64,000 nt of DNA. Origin: Methanorbis furvi. GTDB lineage: Archaea; Halobacteriota; Methanomicrobia; Methanomicrobiales; Methanocorpusculaceae. The position numbers and the translations under genes are program-made. The notes beneath the pieces were generated by a model. That model saw only the letters and a list, made by a program, of their open reading frames with translations, was not told the origin of the DNA and did no database searches. Below, in pieces: positions 35,401 to 44,657 of this stretch (positions within the stretch are counted from its first letter, which is position 1; each line of letters opens with the position of its first letter). Location: assembly GCF_032714615.1 (NCBI RefSeq), contig NZ_JAWDKA010000006.1, positions 1 through 64,000 on the forward strand, written 5' to 3'.

Positions 35401-36000
35401 TTATGCCCTTCTACTCTGACAGCTGCCGTCAGGAAAACAGCAGAGATCGCGTGAGATGCGAAGCACATACAACATCTCGCCATCCTCCATTTTTTCGGAG
35501 TCGGCAACTATACAGATCATAGCATATCTCCTGCACAACTCCTGAATCTCCGCAAGACCTGTTGATGAAGAGATGAGCAAAAGTATTCGCCCGAACTTTG
35601 CAAGATGCAGAACCGCATCAGGCAGAAACTTTTCAATCACCTCTCGTCCGGTAACTCCTCCGTCCAGCGCAAACTCCAGCCAGTCGTTCAGCCGCTCCTC
35701 AGGCATTGTTGGAAGATAAGGGGCATTGAATACAATCAGATCAAACTCTCCTGCGAGCGGGTCCAAAAGATTTCCCCTGATAACATTCACACCCTGTTCG
35801 CCCGCGTACTGAGCGGCATGAGGATTGATCTCTGTTGCGACTGTTTGTGGTGCAACATCCATCACCGCCTTTGCAACTGCTCCCGATCCGGTTCCCACCT
35901 CAAGAACACGATCCCCGTGCTTCACCTCACGGAGTGCGGCACGCATCAGAAGAAACGTGTCTTCGGCAGGAAAATAGATCTGGTTCGTATCAAGGATCAT
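35401..36000 (-). CDS. HemK-like protein methyltransferase (Mtq2/PrmC-related)
   Basis: The 199-residue SAM-dependent methylase has YFPAEDTFLLM, the SAM motif VLEVGTGSGAVAKA (about 33-46) and NAPYLP (about 93-98), the NPPY-type motif that holds a glutamine or adenine amide. Archaeal members probably methylate the GGQ glutamine of release factor aRF1. The C-terminus ends in a Cys-rich tail (CCFPDGSC). It overlaps ksgA by 4 bases. Confidence 0.86.
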   Translation of the reverse strand: MILDTNQIYFPAEDTFLLMRAALREVKHGDRVLEVGTGSGAVAKAVMDVAPQTVATEINPHAAQYAGEQGVNVIRGNLLDPLAGEFDLIVFNAPYLPTMPEERLNDWLEFALDGGVTGREVIEKFLPDAVLHLAKFGRILLLISSSTGLAEIQELCRRYAMICIVADSEKMEDGEMLYVLRISRDLCCFPDGSCQSRRA

Positions 36001-36773
36001 TGTATCAGAAGAGCAAGGCGGTTGGAAAGATCAATAAAATCAACAACCGACAGCATCTCCGGCCGCTTGTCAAGCAGTTCCTTTGGCAGCGCATCAATAA
36101 GCGAGAGGGCTGCATCACCATAGATGCTTTTCATTCCTTTGAGACCGTTTCGGATCGTTTTTCTCCGGTGGGAGAACAACTCTCGGACGAGGACTGCATG
36201 CACCTCGCGGTTTGCAATCGGCACCGGTGGGTCATGCGGCGTAATCTTCACCACAATCGACCAGACCTCCGGCGGCGGCGAGAACGATTCCGGTGGAAGC
36301 TTCAGGATCATCTCCACATCCGCAAACGTCTGGGTCATCACCGAAAGCCTTCCGTACTCACCGTCACCCGGTGGAGCAATCATCCGCTCGCCGAACTCCA
36401 GCTGATACATCAGCACAGCCGATTCAAATCCTGCCTCAAGCAACCGGAACGTAATCTTCGATGAGATCGAGTACGGCAGGTTTGCGACCACAATCTCAAA
36501 CTCAGGCAGCGGCACTTTTGATGCATCACCGCGGATGATCTCCAGCTGACCGGATGCCAGCTGATCAGAAAAACGTTGTTCAAGATTTGGGAGAAGCGTT
36601 CCGTCCAGCTCAACTGCACGAACCGCTGCCCCGCGTGAAAGCAGAGCGTCTGTCAGCACGCCGCCGCCCGGTCCTATCTCGAGAACTTTTCTTCCCGATA
36701 CCGGAACCGTCTCAGCGATCAATGCAACAGCCTCTGCATCAACCAAAAAATGTTGATCCTTTGGAGCCTTCAT
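35997..36773 (-). CDS. ksgA: 16S rRNA dimethyladenosine transferase
   Basis: KsgA/Dim1 dimethylates two adjacent adenosines in the 3' hairpin of 16S rRNA, a late step in 30S assembly. The 258-residue protein has QHFLVDAEAV, the SAM motif EIGPGGGVLTDALL (about 33-46) and catalytic NLPYSISSKI (about 97-106). It is part of a tightly packed minus-strand block, with 4-base overlaps on both sides. Confidence 0.95.
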   Translation of the reverse strand: MKAPKDQHFLVDAEAVALIAETVPVSGRKVLEIGPGGGVLTDALLSRGAAVRAVELDGTLLPNLEQRFSDQLASGQLEIIRGDASKVPLPEFEIVVANLPYSISSKITFRLLEAGFESAVLMYQLEFGERMIAPPGDGEYGRLSVMTQTFADVEMILKLPPESFSPPPEVWSIVVKITPHDPPVPIANREVHAVLVRELFSHRRKTIRNGLKGMKSIYGDAALSLIDALPKELLDKRPEMLSVVDFIDLSNRLALLIQ

Positions 36774-37348
36774 TTTGAAGTAAACAGATGATACTTCTCG
36801 TCAGGATTTTCCAGCTCCAGCATGATCCGTTCAAGAATAAACTTCTCAGGCTTCTGCAGCGTCTTGACGCGCGACCGGATATCATCAAAGCTCTCAAAGG
36901 GTTTTTTCTGCCGCTCGGTCAGCGTGTCGGTCAGCGTCTTTTTCCCAAAGCCGGGAAGAAGGTTCAGCATATGCAGCTTCAGACTGATCGGCACTGCTTC
37001 ATTGTAGAACTTAATGAACCGCGGCTCACTTTCTGCAATGATCTCTGCAATCACTGGTTCAAGTTCACCTCTTGCGGTGTTGGACAGCTCAGCGTAGGAT
37101 ACCCTGCGCTTCACCCGCTCAACCACTTTTCGTTCTCCGTCTCCAATGTAGACTTTGTCATGCAGATTGATTGCAAGATTGCGCTTGGGAATCAGCTCAA
37201 GCAGTTTAAACTGATCAGTACCGATTGCAAGGATGATCGGCTCACGCTGGTTTAAGGGGCGCTTGTCGTCGGCATATCCCCACTGAAGAAAATCCAAAAC
37301 GATGGCTTCGACTTCCTTCTTATCGGATCTCTCGGTTTTTGGAGGCAT
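36770..37348 (-). CDS. DUF655 family archaeal RNA-binding-like protein
   Basis: This 192-residue archaeal protein has an S1/OB-like N-terminal half (EAIVLDFLQWGY, HDKVYIGDGERKVVERVKRR) and a C-terminal helix-hairpin-helix-like half with LNLLPGFGKKTLTDTLTERQ, the DUF655 pattern. Its role is unproven; it is regularly found with rpl21e, rpoF and ksgA, as here. ATG 37348 is chosen because GAGGTG stands 7 bases before it; the GTG at 37357 lies inside that ribosome-binding site. Confidence 0.88.
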   Translation of the reverse strand: MPPKTERSDKKEVEAIVLDFLQWGYADDKRPLNQREPIILAIGTDQFKLLELIPKRNLAINLHDKVYIGDGERKVVERVKRRVSYAELSNTARGELEPVIAEIIAESEPRFIKFYNEAVPISLKLHMLNLLPGFGKKTLTDTLTERQKKPFESFDDIRSRVKTLQKPEKFILERIMLELENPDEKYHLFTSK

Positions 37349-37360
37349 TGTCTGCACCTC

Positions 37361-37732
37361 TCACGCATGCTGGCGGAGAATGTCAAGGATCTGATCCAAA
37401 TCCTCCGGAAGAAGTGTGTACCGCTCTTTTGCGTAGATCGCGCGGAGCTCGTCACGGCTTTCCGGCATGATGTTGACGATCCGGCATGCAATCTCCGGTC
37501 TGATCTTTTCAAGCTTGTTCAGCTCGCTGACAAGAGCTTTTGCAGTTGCAGAGTCGCACTTTCCGAGACTGTCAGCATGATCGATACTCTTGCGCAGCTC
37601 ATACGACATCGTGCGTGAAGACGTTTCCGTCTCGCTGTCTCCGCCGGATCGCTGATCACGAATCGAGATCAGAACCTCACGGAGTTCGGGCAGCGACATC
37701 ATTTCTTCGCTGATAACTTTTTTCACTTTCAT
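37361..37732 (-). CDS. rpoF: DNA-directed RNA polymerase subunit F (Rpb4)
   Basis: The 123-residue F subunit forms the RNA polymerase stalk with subunit E. It has the N-terminal ISEEMMSLPELREVL and a long helical region with KLEKIRPEIACRIVNIMP and the C-terminal HRDC-like end. It lies between DUF655 and rpl21e, the common archaeal order. Confidence 0.92.
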   Translation of the reverse strand: MKVKKVISEEMMSLPELREVLISIRDQRSGGDSETETSSRTMSYELRKSIDHADSLGKCDSATAKALVSELNKLEKIRPEIACRIVNIMPESRDELRAIYAKERYTLLPEDLDQILDILRQHA

Positions 37733-37773
37733 GCTTATGACTCCTGAATAGTTGTAAAATTAGTATTTGGGGG

Positions 37774-38067
37774 TTAATATTTCTGCGCCTTGAGGTGCTG
37801 GGGACGGGAGATGACCACTTTGGTTGCATTGCCGTCTTTGATCTCAAGGATCCACGCACGTCCGCGCTGACCGAGAATAGTACCGGTTCTGCCGTGGAAA
37901 CGCGGGTGGGGCATACCCTTCTGCACGCTTGGCTCAAGCACGATGTGTACTTTCTGTCCTTCTTCGAAGTGCTGGATGACAGAAGTTACATTCGGCATTC
38001 CGCGCTCGCGGAGACCCTTCTGAAGCTTATACCGTGTCCGTTTCTTAATACCATTATGTTTTGCCAT
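37774..38067 (-). CDS. rpl21e: Ribosomal protein eL21
   Basis: The 97-residue SH3-like large-subunit protein has [20 protein letters not shown] and [20 protein letters not shown], diagnostic for eL21. It starts 3 bases after the pus10 stop, so the two are read together. Confidence 0.96.
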   Translation of the reverse strand: MAKHNGIKKRTRYKLQKGLRERGMPNVTSVIQHFEEGQKVHIVLEPSVQKGMPHPRFHGRTGTILGQRGRAWILEIKDGNATKVVISRPQHLKAQKY

Positions 38068-38070
38068 TGA

Positions 38071-39312
38071 TTACTCATCTCCATTATTAATTCCGTCGAC
38101 CTGCACCACGTCTAATGCGACAACCTTGGCGGGGACGGCGAGGATTTCAGCGAGACTCGGGGTTGTTCGACCTCCGTCTCCTGATACGAGTTCCTTGATA
38201 TAGAGTCCTCCTTCTCCAACAACCTCGATGCGGTAGAGGGAATCTTCTATTCCGAGACACTCGATATCAACGACCGTCCTCTCTCGCACAAGATCAGCCC
38301 TGCGGTGAGCTACGCGTTCGGGCGTGCGCTGATGAATCAAAGCTCCTTTCAGCTTTGATACCGCATTCTGAACCTTATCAAGAGAGATACTGTCGTCTAT
38401 ATCGACTAGAATCCTGTATGTTTTATGCCCTTTGTGTGATTTAAGCATTTCCACCATTTTTTTGTCAGACCAGCTTTCCAGTTTTACCTGAACGCGTGGA
38501 CCTGCCGATGCATTAATGGCGGATTCCAGCTCCTGCAGATTTACTTTGCGAATCAGCGGGTTTTGCATCTCCATTACAAATGGTCTGCCGGTTCCAATCA
38601 TGACCGCGTCAATGTCTTCGCGCCCTGATCCGTGCAGAATACCTTTTTCTGCGAAAAACATCTGTATCGGGACCTCTGCGATCAGTTCTTCGACTGAGGT
38701 CGGGTACTGTTTTCCGGTGAAGTTGCATTTTTCACATCCTCTTCCGCGGCATGCGCGGCAGTCCCAGTGTGTCTGGGGGATTCCCCGTTCGAGTTTGAGG
38801 TATCTGCCGTAGAAGTAGACTGATGCAATCTGTGTTTCGACGCAGTCGTCTGCGATGTTGAGTACTGCGGTTACTTCAGGATCTTTGGGATCTCCTTTCT
38901 TGCCGGTAAGAGCGGATACTGCTTTGCCGACTTCGCGGTTCATCTCAGATTTCAGCGGTTCGGGTTTTTCAAGAGAGAGGTCTGACCAGATCATCTCTTC
39001 GGACTCTGCCATCATCGGGGGAACCCGTGTTCCGATCACAAAGGTTGCGTAGTCGATGTCTTTTAGCGCCACCGCAACTTTTTCCGCCCAAGAGGGAATC
39101 TGATCAAAGAGATCATTGCAGATCCAGCAGGTTCCTTTTTCGTATGGGACGAACGGAATGTTGTAGGCGAGTGCGTGCGCGATGCGCAGCGCGTTGCCGC
39201 GCTGTTCGTTGGTGAGACCAAACGATCGTTTTGCAAATAATCTTCCTAGGCAGTGATCGCAGATGTCTCCGTACTCAAGGATGTTGTGAACGGTTTCCAG
39301 AATTTCTGTCAT
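38071..39312 (-). CDS. pus10: tRNA pseudouridine synthase Pus10
   Basis: Pus10 makes pseudouridine 54 (and often 55) in tRNA. The 413-residue protein has N-terminal zinc-binding cysteines in CDHCLGRLF, CWIC and CRACRGRGCEKC, a THUMP-containing region, and the catalytic domain with GSGREDIDAVMIGTGRPF (about 230-247), whose Asp is the expected nucleophile. Its stop codon lies next to rpl21e and its start overlaps the trmY stop by 4 bases, so the enzyme that uses its product is encoded directly upstream. Confidence 0.95.
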   Translation of the reverse strand: MTEILETVHNILEYGDICDHCLGRLFAKRSFGLTNEQRGNALRIAHALAYNIPFVPYEKGTCWICNDLFDQIPSWAEKVAVALKDIDYATFVIGTRVPPMMAESEEMIWSDLSLEKPEPLKSEMNREVGKAVSALTGKKGDPKDPEVTAVLNIADDCVETQIASVYFYGRYLKLERGIPQTHWDCRACRGRGCEKCNFTGKQYPTSVEELIAEVPIQMFFAEKGILHGSGREDIDAVMIGTGRPFVMEMQNPLIRKVNLQELESAINASAGPRVQVKLESWSDKKMVEMLKSHKGHKTYRILVDIDDSISLDKVQNAVSKLKGALIHQRTPERVAHRRADLVRERTVVDIECLGIEDSLYRIEVVGEGGLYIKELVSGDGGRTTPSLAEILAVPAKVVALDVVQVDGINNGDE

Positions 39313-39878
39313 GGTACCTGCCTCCGGTCGAACTCATTCATGATGACGGTGATGGTATGGTCAGCATGCAGTACGCGGGGACCTACCGAGTAGCGTGGAA
39401 GATCTGCGAGAAGTGCCTCTTCTTCTTCGGTGAAGTTCATGTGATCACTCAGGATGAAATTTTCCGGCAGCGTTTCTGCATTTCTGATGTCTTCGCCGTT
39501 TTCGTCAAGCACGGCAAACGAAAAGTCAGCCAGAAGTTCTGCAAGGCCGCCGCTGCGGATTGCAATACCGTCGGCAGCTTTTTTGAACTCAGGTTCTGCT
39601 GCGGTGCTGAGACCTTTTTTGATGAGTGCTCCGGCGCTTCTCTCGTCAGGGTTCAGTGACCGGATGGTGTCACCGGAGAATCTGAGTGTTTTTGGTATCT
39701 CTCCTCCTTTGAGAATCAGATAACATTCGGTATCGCGGCGGAGATCATGGCTGAGGAAGAAGGATGTGTTGACGCAGCGGCAGAGGACGTCCATTCTTCC
39801 TGCGGCTCCCGGCATATCATTGAGGGAAAAGTCGGGAGTTGTTACGGCCTTGTGGCCGACAATTGCAAACCGGGGCAT
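39309..39878 (-). CDS. trmY: tRNA pseudouridine-54 N1-methyltransferase
   Basis: TrmY, a SPOUT methylase, converts Psi54 made by Pus10 to m1Psi54, the archaeal counterpart of T54. The 189-residue protein has FAIVGHKAVTTPDFSLND at the N-terminus, the SSFFLSHDLRRDT-like region, and the C-terminal knot LPENFILSDHMNFTEEEEALL and SVGPRVLHADHTITVIMNEFD. It forms one transcription unit with pus10. Confidence 0.94.
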   Translation of the reverse strand: MPRFAIVGHKAVTTPDFSLNDMPGAAGRMDVLCRCVNTSFFLSHDLRRDTECYLILKGGEIPKTLRFSGDTIRSLNPDERSAGALIKKGLSTAAEPEFKKAADGIAIRSGGLAELLADFSFAVLDENGEDIRNAETLPENFILSDHMNFTEEEEALLADLPRYSVGPRVLHADHTITVIMNEFDRRQVP

Positions 39879-40045
39879 GTGAGAATATATATTGGTAGTT
39901 GACTGGCATAAGGAGTTCGCCTGTCTTGGTTTTGTATCTTTAATCCTGGTAGTCCACGAACGAACCCCGTCCTATCCCCTCCACTTTGTTCACTCCGCAA
40001 ATAATCTAAACAATGAAAGCTCATATCCTCGTATTCGAGGAAATC

Positions 40046-40954
40046 ATGAAATCTAAACACATCCTTCTCATCCTGCTGATAGGAATCCTTGCCGTCAGCC
40101 TCATCGCATCACCTGCGGCTGCACGTGACGTAACTCCCGGCAGTACCATCTTTGTCTATGAAGACGGCCTTGCTTTCACCGGCGGTCTCTCTACAATCAC
40201 TCAGCTGCAGTACACTCAAAACAACAATGTCTTAAACACCATTCCAGTACAGGATCCGTCCAACTTCAATCTCCTTGCAGCATCTGTCGGCGGGTACACC
40301 GGATCATGGAATGCAGTTGATGCAAGCGGGACCCAGCTTGGCATCGTCATGATCTATTACCCTGAACTCTCCATCGACATCGTCCTCGCAAAAGACGGTT
40401 ACTCCTCTGTTCAGGAGTACGGATTTGTCGACACCGAGTACTACAAAGTCAAAATCAACGCACCGCAGGTAGGTCCGAGCGGTGTCGGAGCGACCGCCAA
40501 CGTTGTTTTCAAAGGAATTGACGGAGCAGAAACCACCTATGCCTCTGGCAGCAACTTTGCCAACATTCCAATAGACAGTGCCCAGGTCCTGACCACTCAG
40601 GCATTCCGGCCTGAAGATCTCCGCCAGACCACCACCATCTATGCCGAGTGGAACACCCCTGCATCCTTCCACAACTATGCACCAAAATCCAACTCCATCA
40701 CCATGAACTATGATGATGTCGGAAACTCAGGAACCCACATCACCTTCAATCCCACAGTGACCAAGACCATAGCTCCGGTAACTACCGTCAGGACGACAAT
40801 CCCGACCACCGTTAGAACCCCGGTCCCGACAACCGAAATCCCAACACCAATCCCGACCACAGAAACACCGACACCTGCCCCGACCCAGTCACCTCTTCCA
40901 CTCGTACTTGCCCCGCTCGCTGTCCTTGCCGGAGCCCTCCTCCTCCGCAAATAA
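40046..40954 (+). CDS. DUF3821-type surface protein with Pro/Thr stalk and C-terminal sorting-like tail
   Basis: The 302-residue protein begins with a signal peptide (MKSKHILLILLIGILAVSL, cut near PAAARD). Next comes a DUF3821-like region (PGSTIFVYEDGLAFTGG, about 30-46), then a beta-rich body, a Thr/Pro stalk with several PTTE/PTP repeats, and at the end Ser-Pro-Leu-Pro, a hydrophobic segment and Leu-Leu-Arg-Lys. The tail has a three-part sorting layout but with SPLP instead of PGF. ATG 40046 is chosen over 40013 because the signal peptide starts there and CGAGG precedes it. DUF3821 proteins are cell-surface proteins of Methanomicrobiales of unknown function. Confidence 0.8.
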   Translation: MKSKHILLILLIGILAVSLIASPAAARDVTPGSTIFVYEDGLAFTGGLSTITQLQYTQNNNVLNTIPVQDPSNFNLLAASVGGYTGSWNAVDASGTQLGIVMIYYPELSIDIVLAKDGYSSVQEYGFVDTEYYKVKINAPQVGPSGVGATANVVFKGIDGAETTYASGSNFANIPIDSAQVLTTQAFRPEDLRQTTTIYAEWNTPASFHNYAPKSNSITMNYDDVGNSGTHITFNPTVTKTIAPVTTVRTTIPTTVRTPVPTTEIPTPIPTTETPTPAPTQSPLPLVLAPLAVLAGALLLRK

Positions 40955-41182
40955 TCTCTTTTTTTCTTGTGCGCGGTGAATATCCTGACAGAATGTATCG
41001 GCGCATGCAGAATTATCATTTGTATTGGTCTTAAACGCACGAAGTATTACGTGACACAAACTTCCGTCACACTTGGCAAAATCTTTCACGAAAAAATCGG
41101 GATTATATTTACAAATTTCTAAACTCCTGCCCTAATCCCCCAAATGAAGCTGTTCTCCTCATTATCTCTCATCAAAGAGAAT

Positions 41183-41430
41183 ACTTATATCCAGACACAA
41201 AGAAACATTTCAATGTCCCGAGAGGGGGACGTGTGAACATTTTCGGAAAGCTTAGGCAATCCACCAGAAACTGTTTGCGCAATGTGCCAAAACAACCGTC
41301 ACTGACAGTATCAGCAACTTCTATTAGCGACTCTCAGAATTTTCAGTGAAAGTAACGGAAAACCAATGCACCACATGCAGCAATGCATCTGATGCAAAGC
41401 CAATGAACAACATTATTCAGAGGAAAAATT
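41183..41430 (+). promoter_or_regulatory. Promoter and long leader of the mcr operon
   Basis: ACTTATATC at about 41183-41191 is a good TATA box; transcription would start near 41213. That gives a leader of about 215 bases before mcrB, unusual in archaea. It opens with a stem GTCCC/GGGAC (41215-41230). The Shine-Dalgarno AGAGG is about 9 bases before the ATG. Between 40955 and 41182 no gene is seen. Confidence 0.5.
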
Positions 41431-42738
41431 ATGGCAAAATACAAGGATGTCATTGATCTCTATGACGACAACGGCAAGCTCCTCAAGAGCAACGTTGCAC
41501 TCGAGAAGATCAGCCCGCTGGTCAACCCGGCAGTAAAGAAGATCATCGACGACACCAAGAGAACCGTCGCAGTCAACCTCGGCGGCATGCAGGAAGCACT
41601 CAAGACCGGAAAGATCGGCAAACACCAGCAGATCCTCGGTCGTGAGCTCAACCTCGACCTCGTCGGTCACGTCGACTCCATCGAAGCAAAGATCAAAGAG
41701 TACGTCTCTGTCACCGCAGGCGACGACACTGAAGTCAAGCGCTTCAACGGTGGAAAACTCCTGTTAGTCAAGGTCCCGTCTGCACGTATTGCAGCAGCAG
41801 CAACCTACGACGCAGCACTGACCTCTGTCGCAGCAGCCGCAACCTATGCAGTTGTTGAAGAGTTCAACGTTGACATGTTCAACGCAAACACCGTCAAGGC
41901 AGCAGCATTCGGTTCCTACCCGGTTACCATGGATATGGCAGGTGGAGCATGTTCCATGATCATGTCCATCCCGCAGAACAACGAGTCCCTTGGTTACGCA
42001 CTCCGTAACATCCCGGCAAACCAGACTGTAATGATCACTCAGAAGAATGCAATGCAGGGTGCAGCCCTCGCATCAACCTTCGAGCAGGCAGGTCAGTTTG
42101 AGATGGGTAACGCAATCGGTCCGTTCGAGCGTGCACAGCTTCTTCTCTACGCCTACCAGGGCCTGAACGCAAACAACATCGTCTACGACCTTGTCAAGAA
42201 GAACGGCCAGACCGGAACTGTTGGTACCGTCGTCCAGTCTCTTGTCGAGCGTGCAATTGAAGACAAAGTCATCACCCAGGGTGCTGGCAGTGCAACCTTC
42301 AAGCCGTACGAGACCAAAGACCCGATGATGTGGAATGCATACGCATCTGCCGGAACGCTCGCAGCAACCATGGTCAACTGTGGTGCAGGACGTTTCGCAC
42401 AGGCAGTCTCTTCGACTCTGCTCTACTTCAACGACCTTCTTGAGCACGAAACCGGACTTCCGGGATCTGACTTCGGAAGAACCATGGGTGTTGCAGTCGG
42501 TTTCTCCTTCTTCAGCCACTCCATCTACGGTGGAGGCGGACCGGGTATCTTCAACGGCAACCACGTCGTTACCCGTCACGCAGCAGGTGTCGGTATGCCC
42601 TGTATCGTTGCAGCTTGTGCACTTGATGCAGGAACTCAGATGTTCTCTCCAGAGGGTACCTCCAAGATCTATGGCGATACCTACGGTCAGATCGAAGAGT
42701 TCGCAAACCCGCTCCAGGCAATTGCAAAGGCAGTATAA
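41431..42738 (+). CDS. mcrB: Methyl-coenzyme M reductase, beta subunit
   Basis: The 435-residue McrB is part of the alpha2-beta2-gamma2 enzyme that makes methane from methyl-coenzyme M and coenzyme B with two F430 centres. Clear family parts are DVIDLYDDNGKLLKSNVALE at the N-terminus and GFSFFSHSIYGGGGPG and FNGNHVVTRH near the end, where residues contact F430 and coenzyme B. It is the first gene of mcrBDCGA. Strong codon bias (GCA, AAG, CGT/CGC) marks it as highly expressed. Confidence 0.98.
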   Translation: MAKYKDVIDLYDDNGKLLKSNVALEKISPLVNPAVKKIIDDTKRTVAVNLGGMQEALKTGKIGKHQQILGRELNLDLVGHVDSIEAKIKEYVSVTAGDDTEVKRFNGGKLLLVKVPSARIAAAATYDAALTSVAAAATYAVVEEFNVDMFNANTVKAAAFGSYPVTMDMAGGACSMIMSIPQNNESLGYALRNIPANQTVMITQKNAMQGAALASTFEQAGQFEMGNAIGPFERAQLLLYAYQGLNANNIVYDLVKKNGQTGTVGTVVQSLVERAIEDKVITQGAGSATFKPYETKDPMMWNAYASAGTLAATMVNCGAGRFAQAVSSTLLYFNDLLEHETGLPGSDFGRTMGVAVGFSFFSHSIYGGGGPGIFNGNHVVTRHAAGVGMPCIVAACALDAGTQMFSPEGTSKIYGDTYGQIEEFANPLQAIAKAV

Positions 42739-42777
42739 GCCTGGCAATCTTAACACCACCCAGAGGTGGATGACAGA

Positions 42778-43251
42778 ATGACAGAATTAACATATCCCCA
42801 ACTGAGAATCGTACCAACCCGATTCCTGAATCCGGAAACCACCGAGAAACTTCTCGGCGAACTCTGTGAAATAGACGGTATTCGAAGACTTGTACTGAAC
42901 GGTCCGAATCTTCCTGCAGTTATTCCTTATGGTCCCGCCCGCGGTATGGCAAACGATACCAGCTACCGGCGTTCCATTATGGTCTGCGGAGAAGAGTTTG
43001 TCCTTCACATACATGTTGGAACAATTCTCGTCGAACTGGAATCTGCGGAGGTAATTTCCCAGGTGAAACTGGTATGCGATGAAGTGTTTGCCGACAAATT
43101 CCCGTACGGAATTTCCGAAGGTACCTACATGCGTTCCAATATGACAACAACCGATTATGCCAAATACGGCATTGTCGAGGACGAGCGCATTCTCGGAATG
43201 TCCGATCCCAAGAGCAAACAACGCCCGATCATCCTTCAGGGGAATAGATAA
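42778..43251 (+). CDS. mcrD: Methyl-coenzyme M reductase operon protein D
   Basis: The 157-residue protein is not part of the final enzyme but binds apo-MCR and seems to help assembly or F430 insertion. It shows PTRFLNPETTEKLL and FADKFPYGISEGTYMRS, typical of McrD. ATG 42778 is favoured over the ATG at 42766, which lies next to the Shine-Dalgarno AGAGGTGG. Codon use is less biased than in mcrB, G and A. Confidence 0.93.
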   Translation: MTELTYPQLRIVPTRFLNPETTEKLLGELCEIDGIRRLVLNGPNLPAVIPYGPARGMANDTSYRRSIMVCGEEFVLHIHVGTILVELESAEVISQVKLVCDEVFADKFPYGISEGTYMRSNMTTTDYAKYGIVEDERILGMSDPKSKQRPIILQGNR

Positions 43252-43254
43252 ATC

Positions 43255-43878
43255 ATGCCTCTTGGACGTGTTACACAATTAGTCGACTGCAGACAGAGTA
43301 TGGGTATGGGCAAGGGAGGCTCTCTTGCTCAGAGGGGAACCATCTCTGAATGTAAAAATCCTGACGTCATTATCGTGGGAATGTCTCCAGGCAGGAGACA
43401 CATAACAAAACCCGTCTGCGATATCACGTCAGCACTGCGGCAGCAGGGGATAGAATACAGCGTAAGTACCTTGGTGCTGAACGCGGGCAGCGGAGTCCCC
43501 CCGGACGCAGAAATCGGCGGTGTATCACTTGGTTCCAACTTCGGCATACTGGAACGTGAAATAGAACAGATTGAACGCCACAAAGTGGCTGTTCTTCACC
43601 ACGGCAACATCCGTTCGCACGTGGTCCACAAATCCCGAAAGATCTTACAGGAATGCAACGTCAACGCCGTTGTTGTCTGTCAGGCTCCGGTTGATTACGA
43701 GGACCTCGCAAAGGAAGGCGTCAAAACCGCATACGTCATGCCAAAACCTGAGAAGATCAGAACGAAAGGAACAGTTATGGGGATTGTGACCGGCATTACC
43801 CGGGGTCAGACCCCAAGTCGTGTCGCAATGTCTGATGTCATTCATGAAGTACTACGAATTATTAAATCTAACAACTAG
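43255..43878 (+). CDS. mcrC: Methyl-coenzyme M reductase operon protein C
   Basis: The 207-residue McrC belongs to the MCR activation complex, which reduces the F430 nickel in an ATP-driven process. Family parts are RVTQLVDCRQSMGMGKGGSL at the N-terminus and VLHHGNIRSHVVHKSR in the middle. Three bases separate it from mcrD. Codon bias is weaker than in the structural subunits. Confidence 0.94.
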   Translation: MPLGRVTQLVDCRQSMGMGKGGSLAQRGTISECKNPDVIIVGMSPGRRHITKPVCDITSALRQQGIEYSVSTLVLNAGSGVPPDAEIGGVSLGSNFGILEREIEQIERHKVAVLHHGNIRSHVVHKSRKILQECNVNAVVVCQAPVDYEDLAKEGVKTAYVMPKPEKIRTKGTVMGIVTGITRGQTPSRVAMSDVIHEVLRIIKSNN

Positions 43879-43889
43879 GTGAACAAACT

Positions 43890-44654
43890 ATGGCATACAA
43901 ACCACAGTATGGACCGGGAACGTCCAAGGTTGCAGAAAACCGCCGCAACCAGATGAACCCGAACGTGAAGCTCGAGAAGATTCGCAGCGTCACTGATGAG
44001 GACCTTGTCCTTATTATGGGACACCGTGCACCAGGACAGGCATACCCGTCCGCACACCCACCACTGGCAGAGCAGGGAGAACCTGACTGCCCGATCAGAA
44101 AGATCGTGAAGCCGACCGAGGGAGCCAAAGCTGGTGACCGCGTCCGCTACATCCAGTTCGCAGACTCGATGCTGAATGCACCGTGTCAGCCGTACCAGAG
44201 AACCTACCTCGAGATGTACCGCTACCGTGGTATTGACCCGGGAACACTCTCTGGCCGTCAGATCGTTGAGTGCCGTGAGCGTGACCTTGAAGGATACGCA
44301 CGCGAGCTCGTTGAGACCAACCTCTTCGACCCAGCAACCTGTGGTATCCGCGGTGCAACCGTGCACGGCCACTCCCTGCGTCTCGCAGAGAACGGTATGA
44401 TGTTCGATATGCTCCAGCGCTGTATCCTCGACGCAGACGGTATCGTCAAATACGTTAAGGATCAGGTTGGTGTCCCACTTGACCGCAAAGTTGCCGTTGG
44501 CAAGCCGATGGACGCAAAGTGGCTCAAGGACAACACTACCATGTTCAACTCTCTCGTCGGCACTGCATTCCGCAGTGACGCAGAGTACGTCAAATACGTC
44601 CAGCGCATCCACGCACTTCGTACCAAGTACGGATTCATGCCCAAGGAGGCCTAA
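43890..44654 (+). CDS. mcrG: Methyl-coenzyme M reductase, gamma subunit
   Basis: The 254-residue McrG starts MAYKPQYGPGTSKVAENRR and contains IMGHRAPGQAYPSAHPPL (about 43-60) and RYRGIDPGTLSGRQIVE, typical of the family. It completes the active-site funnel with the alpha and beta subunits. A GGTGAAC sequence before the ATG is the ribosome-binding site. Codon use is as strongly biased as in mcrA. Confidence 0.98.
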   Translation: MAYKPQYGPGTSKVAENRRNQMNPNVKLEKIRSVTDEDLVLIMGHRAPGQAYPSAHPPLAEQGEPDCPIRKIVKPTEGAKAGDRVRYIQFADSMLNAPCQPYQRTYLEMYRYRGIDPGTLSGRQIVECRERDLEGYARELVETNLFDPATCGIRGATVHGHSLRLAENGMMFDMLQRCILDADGIVKYVKDQVGVPLDRKVAVGKPMDAKWLKDNTTMFNSLVGTAFRSDAEYVKYVQRIHALRTKYGFMPKEA

Positions 44655-44657
44655 ACT

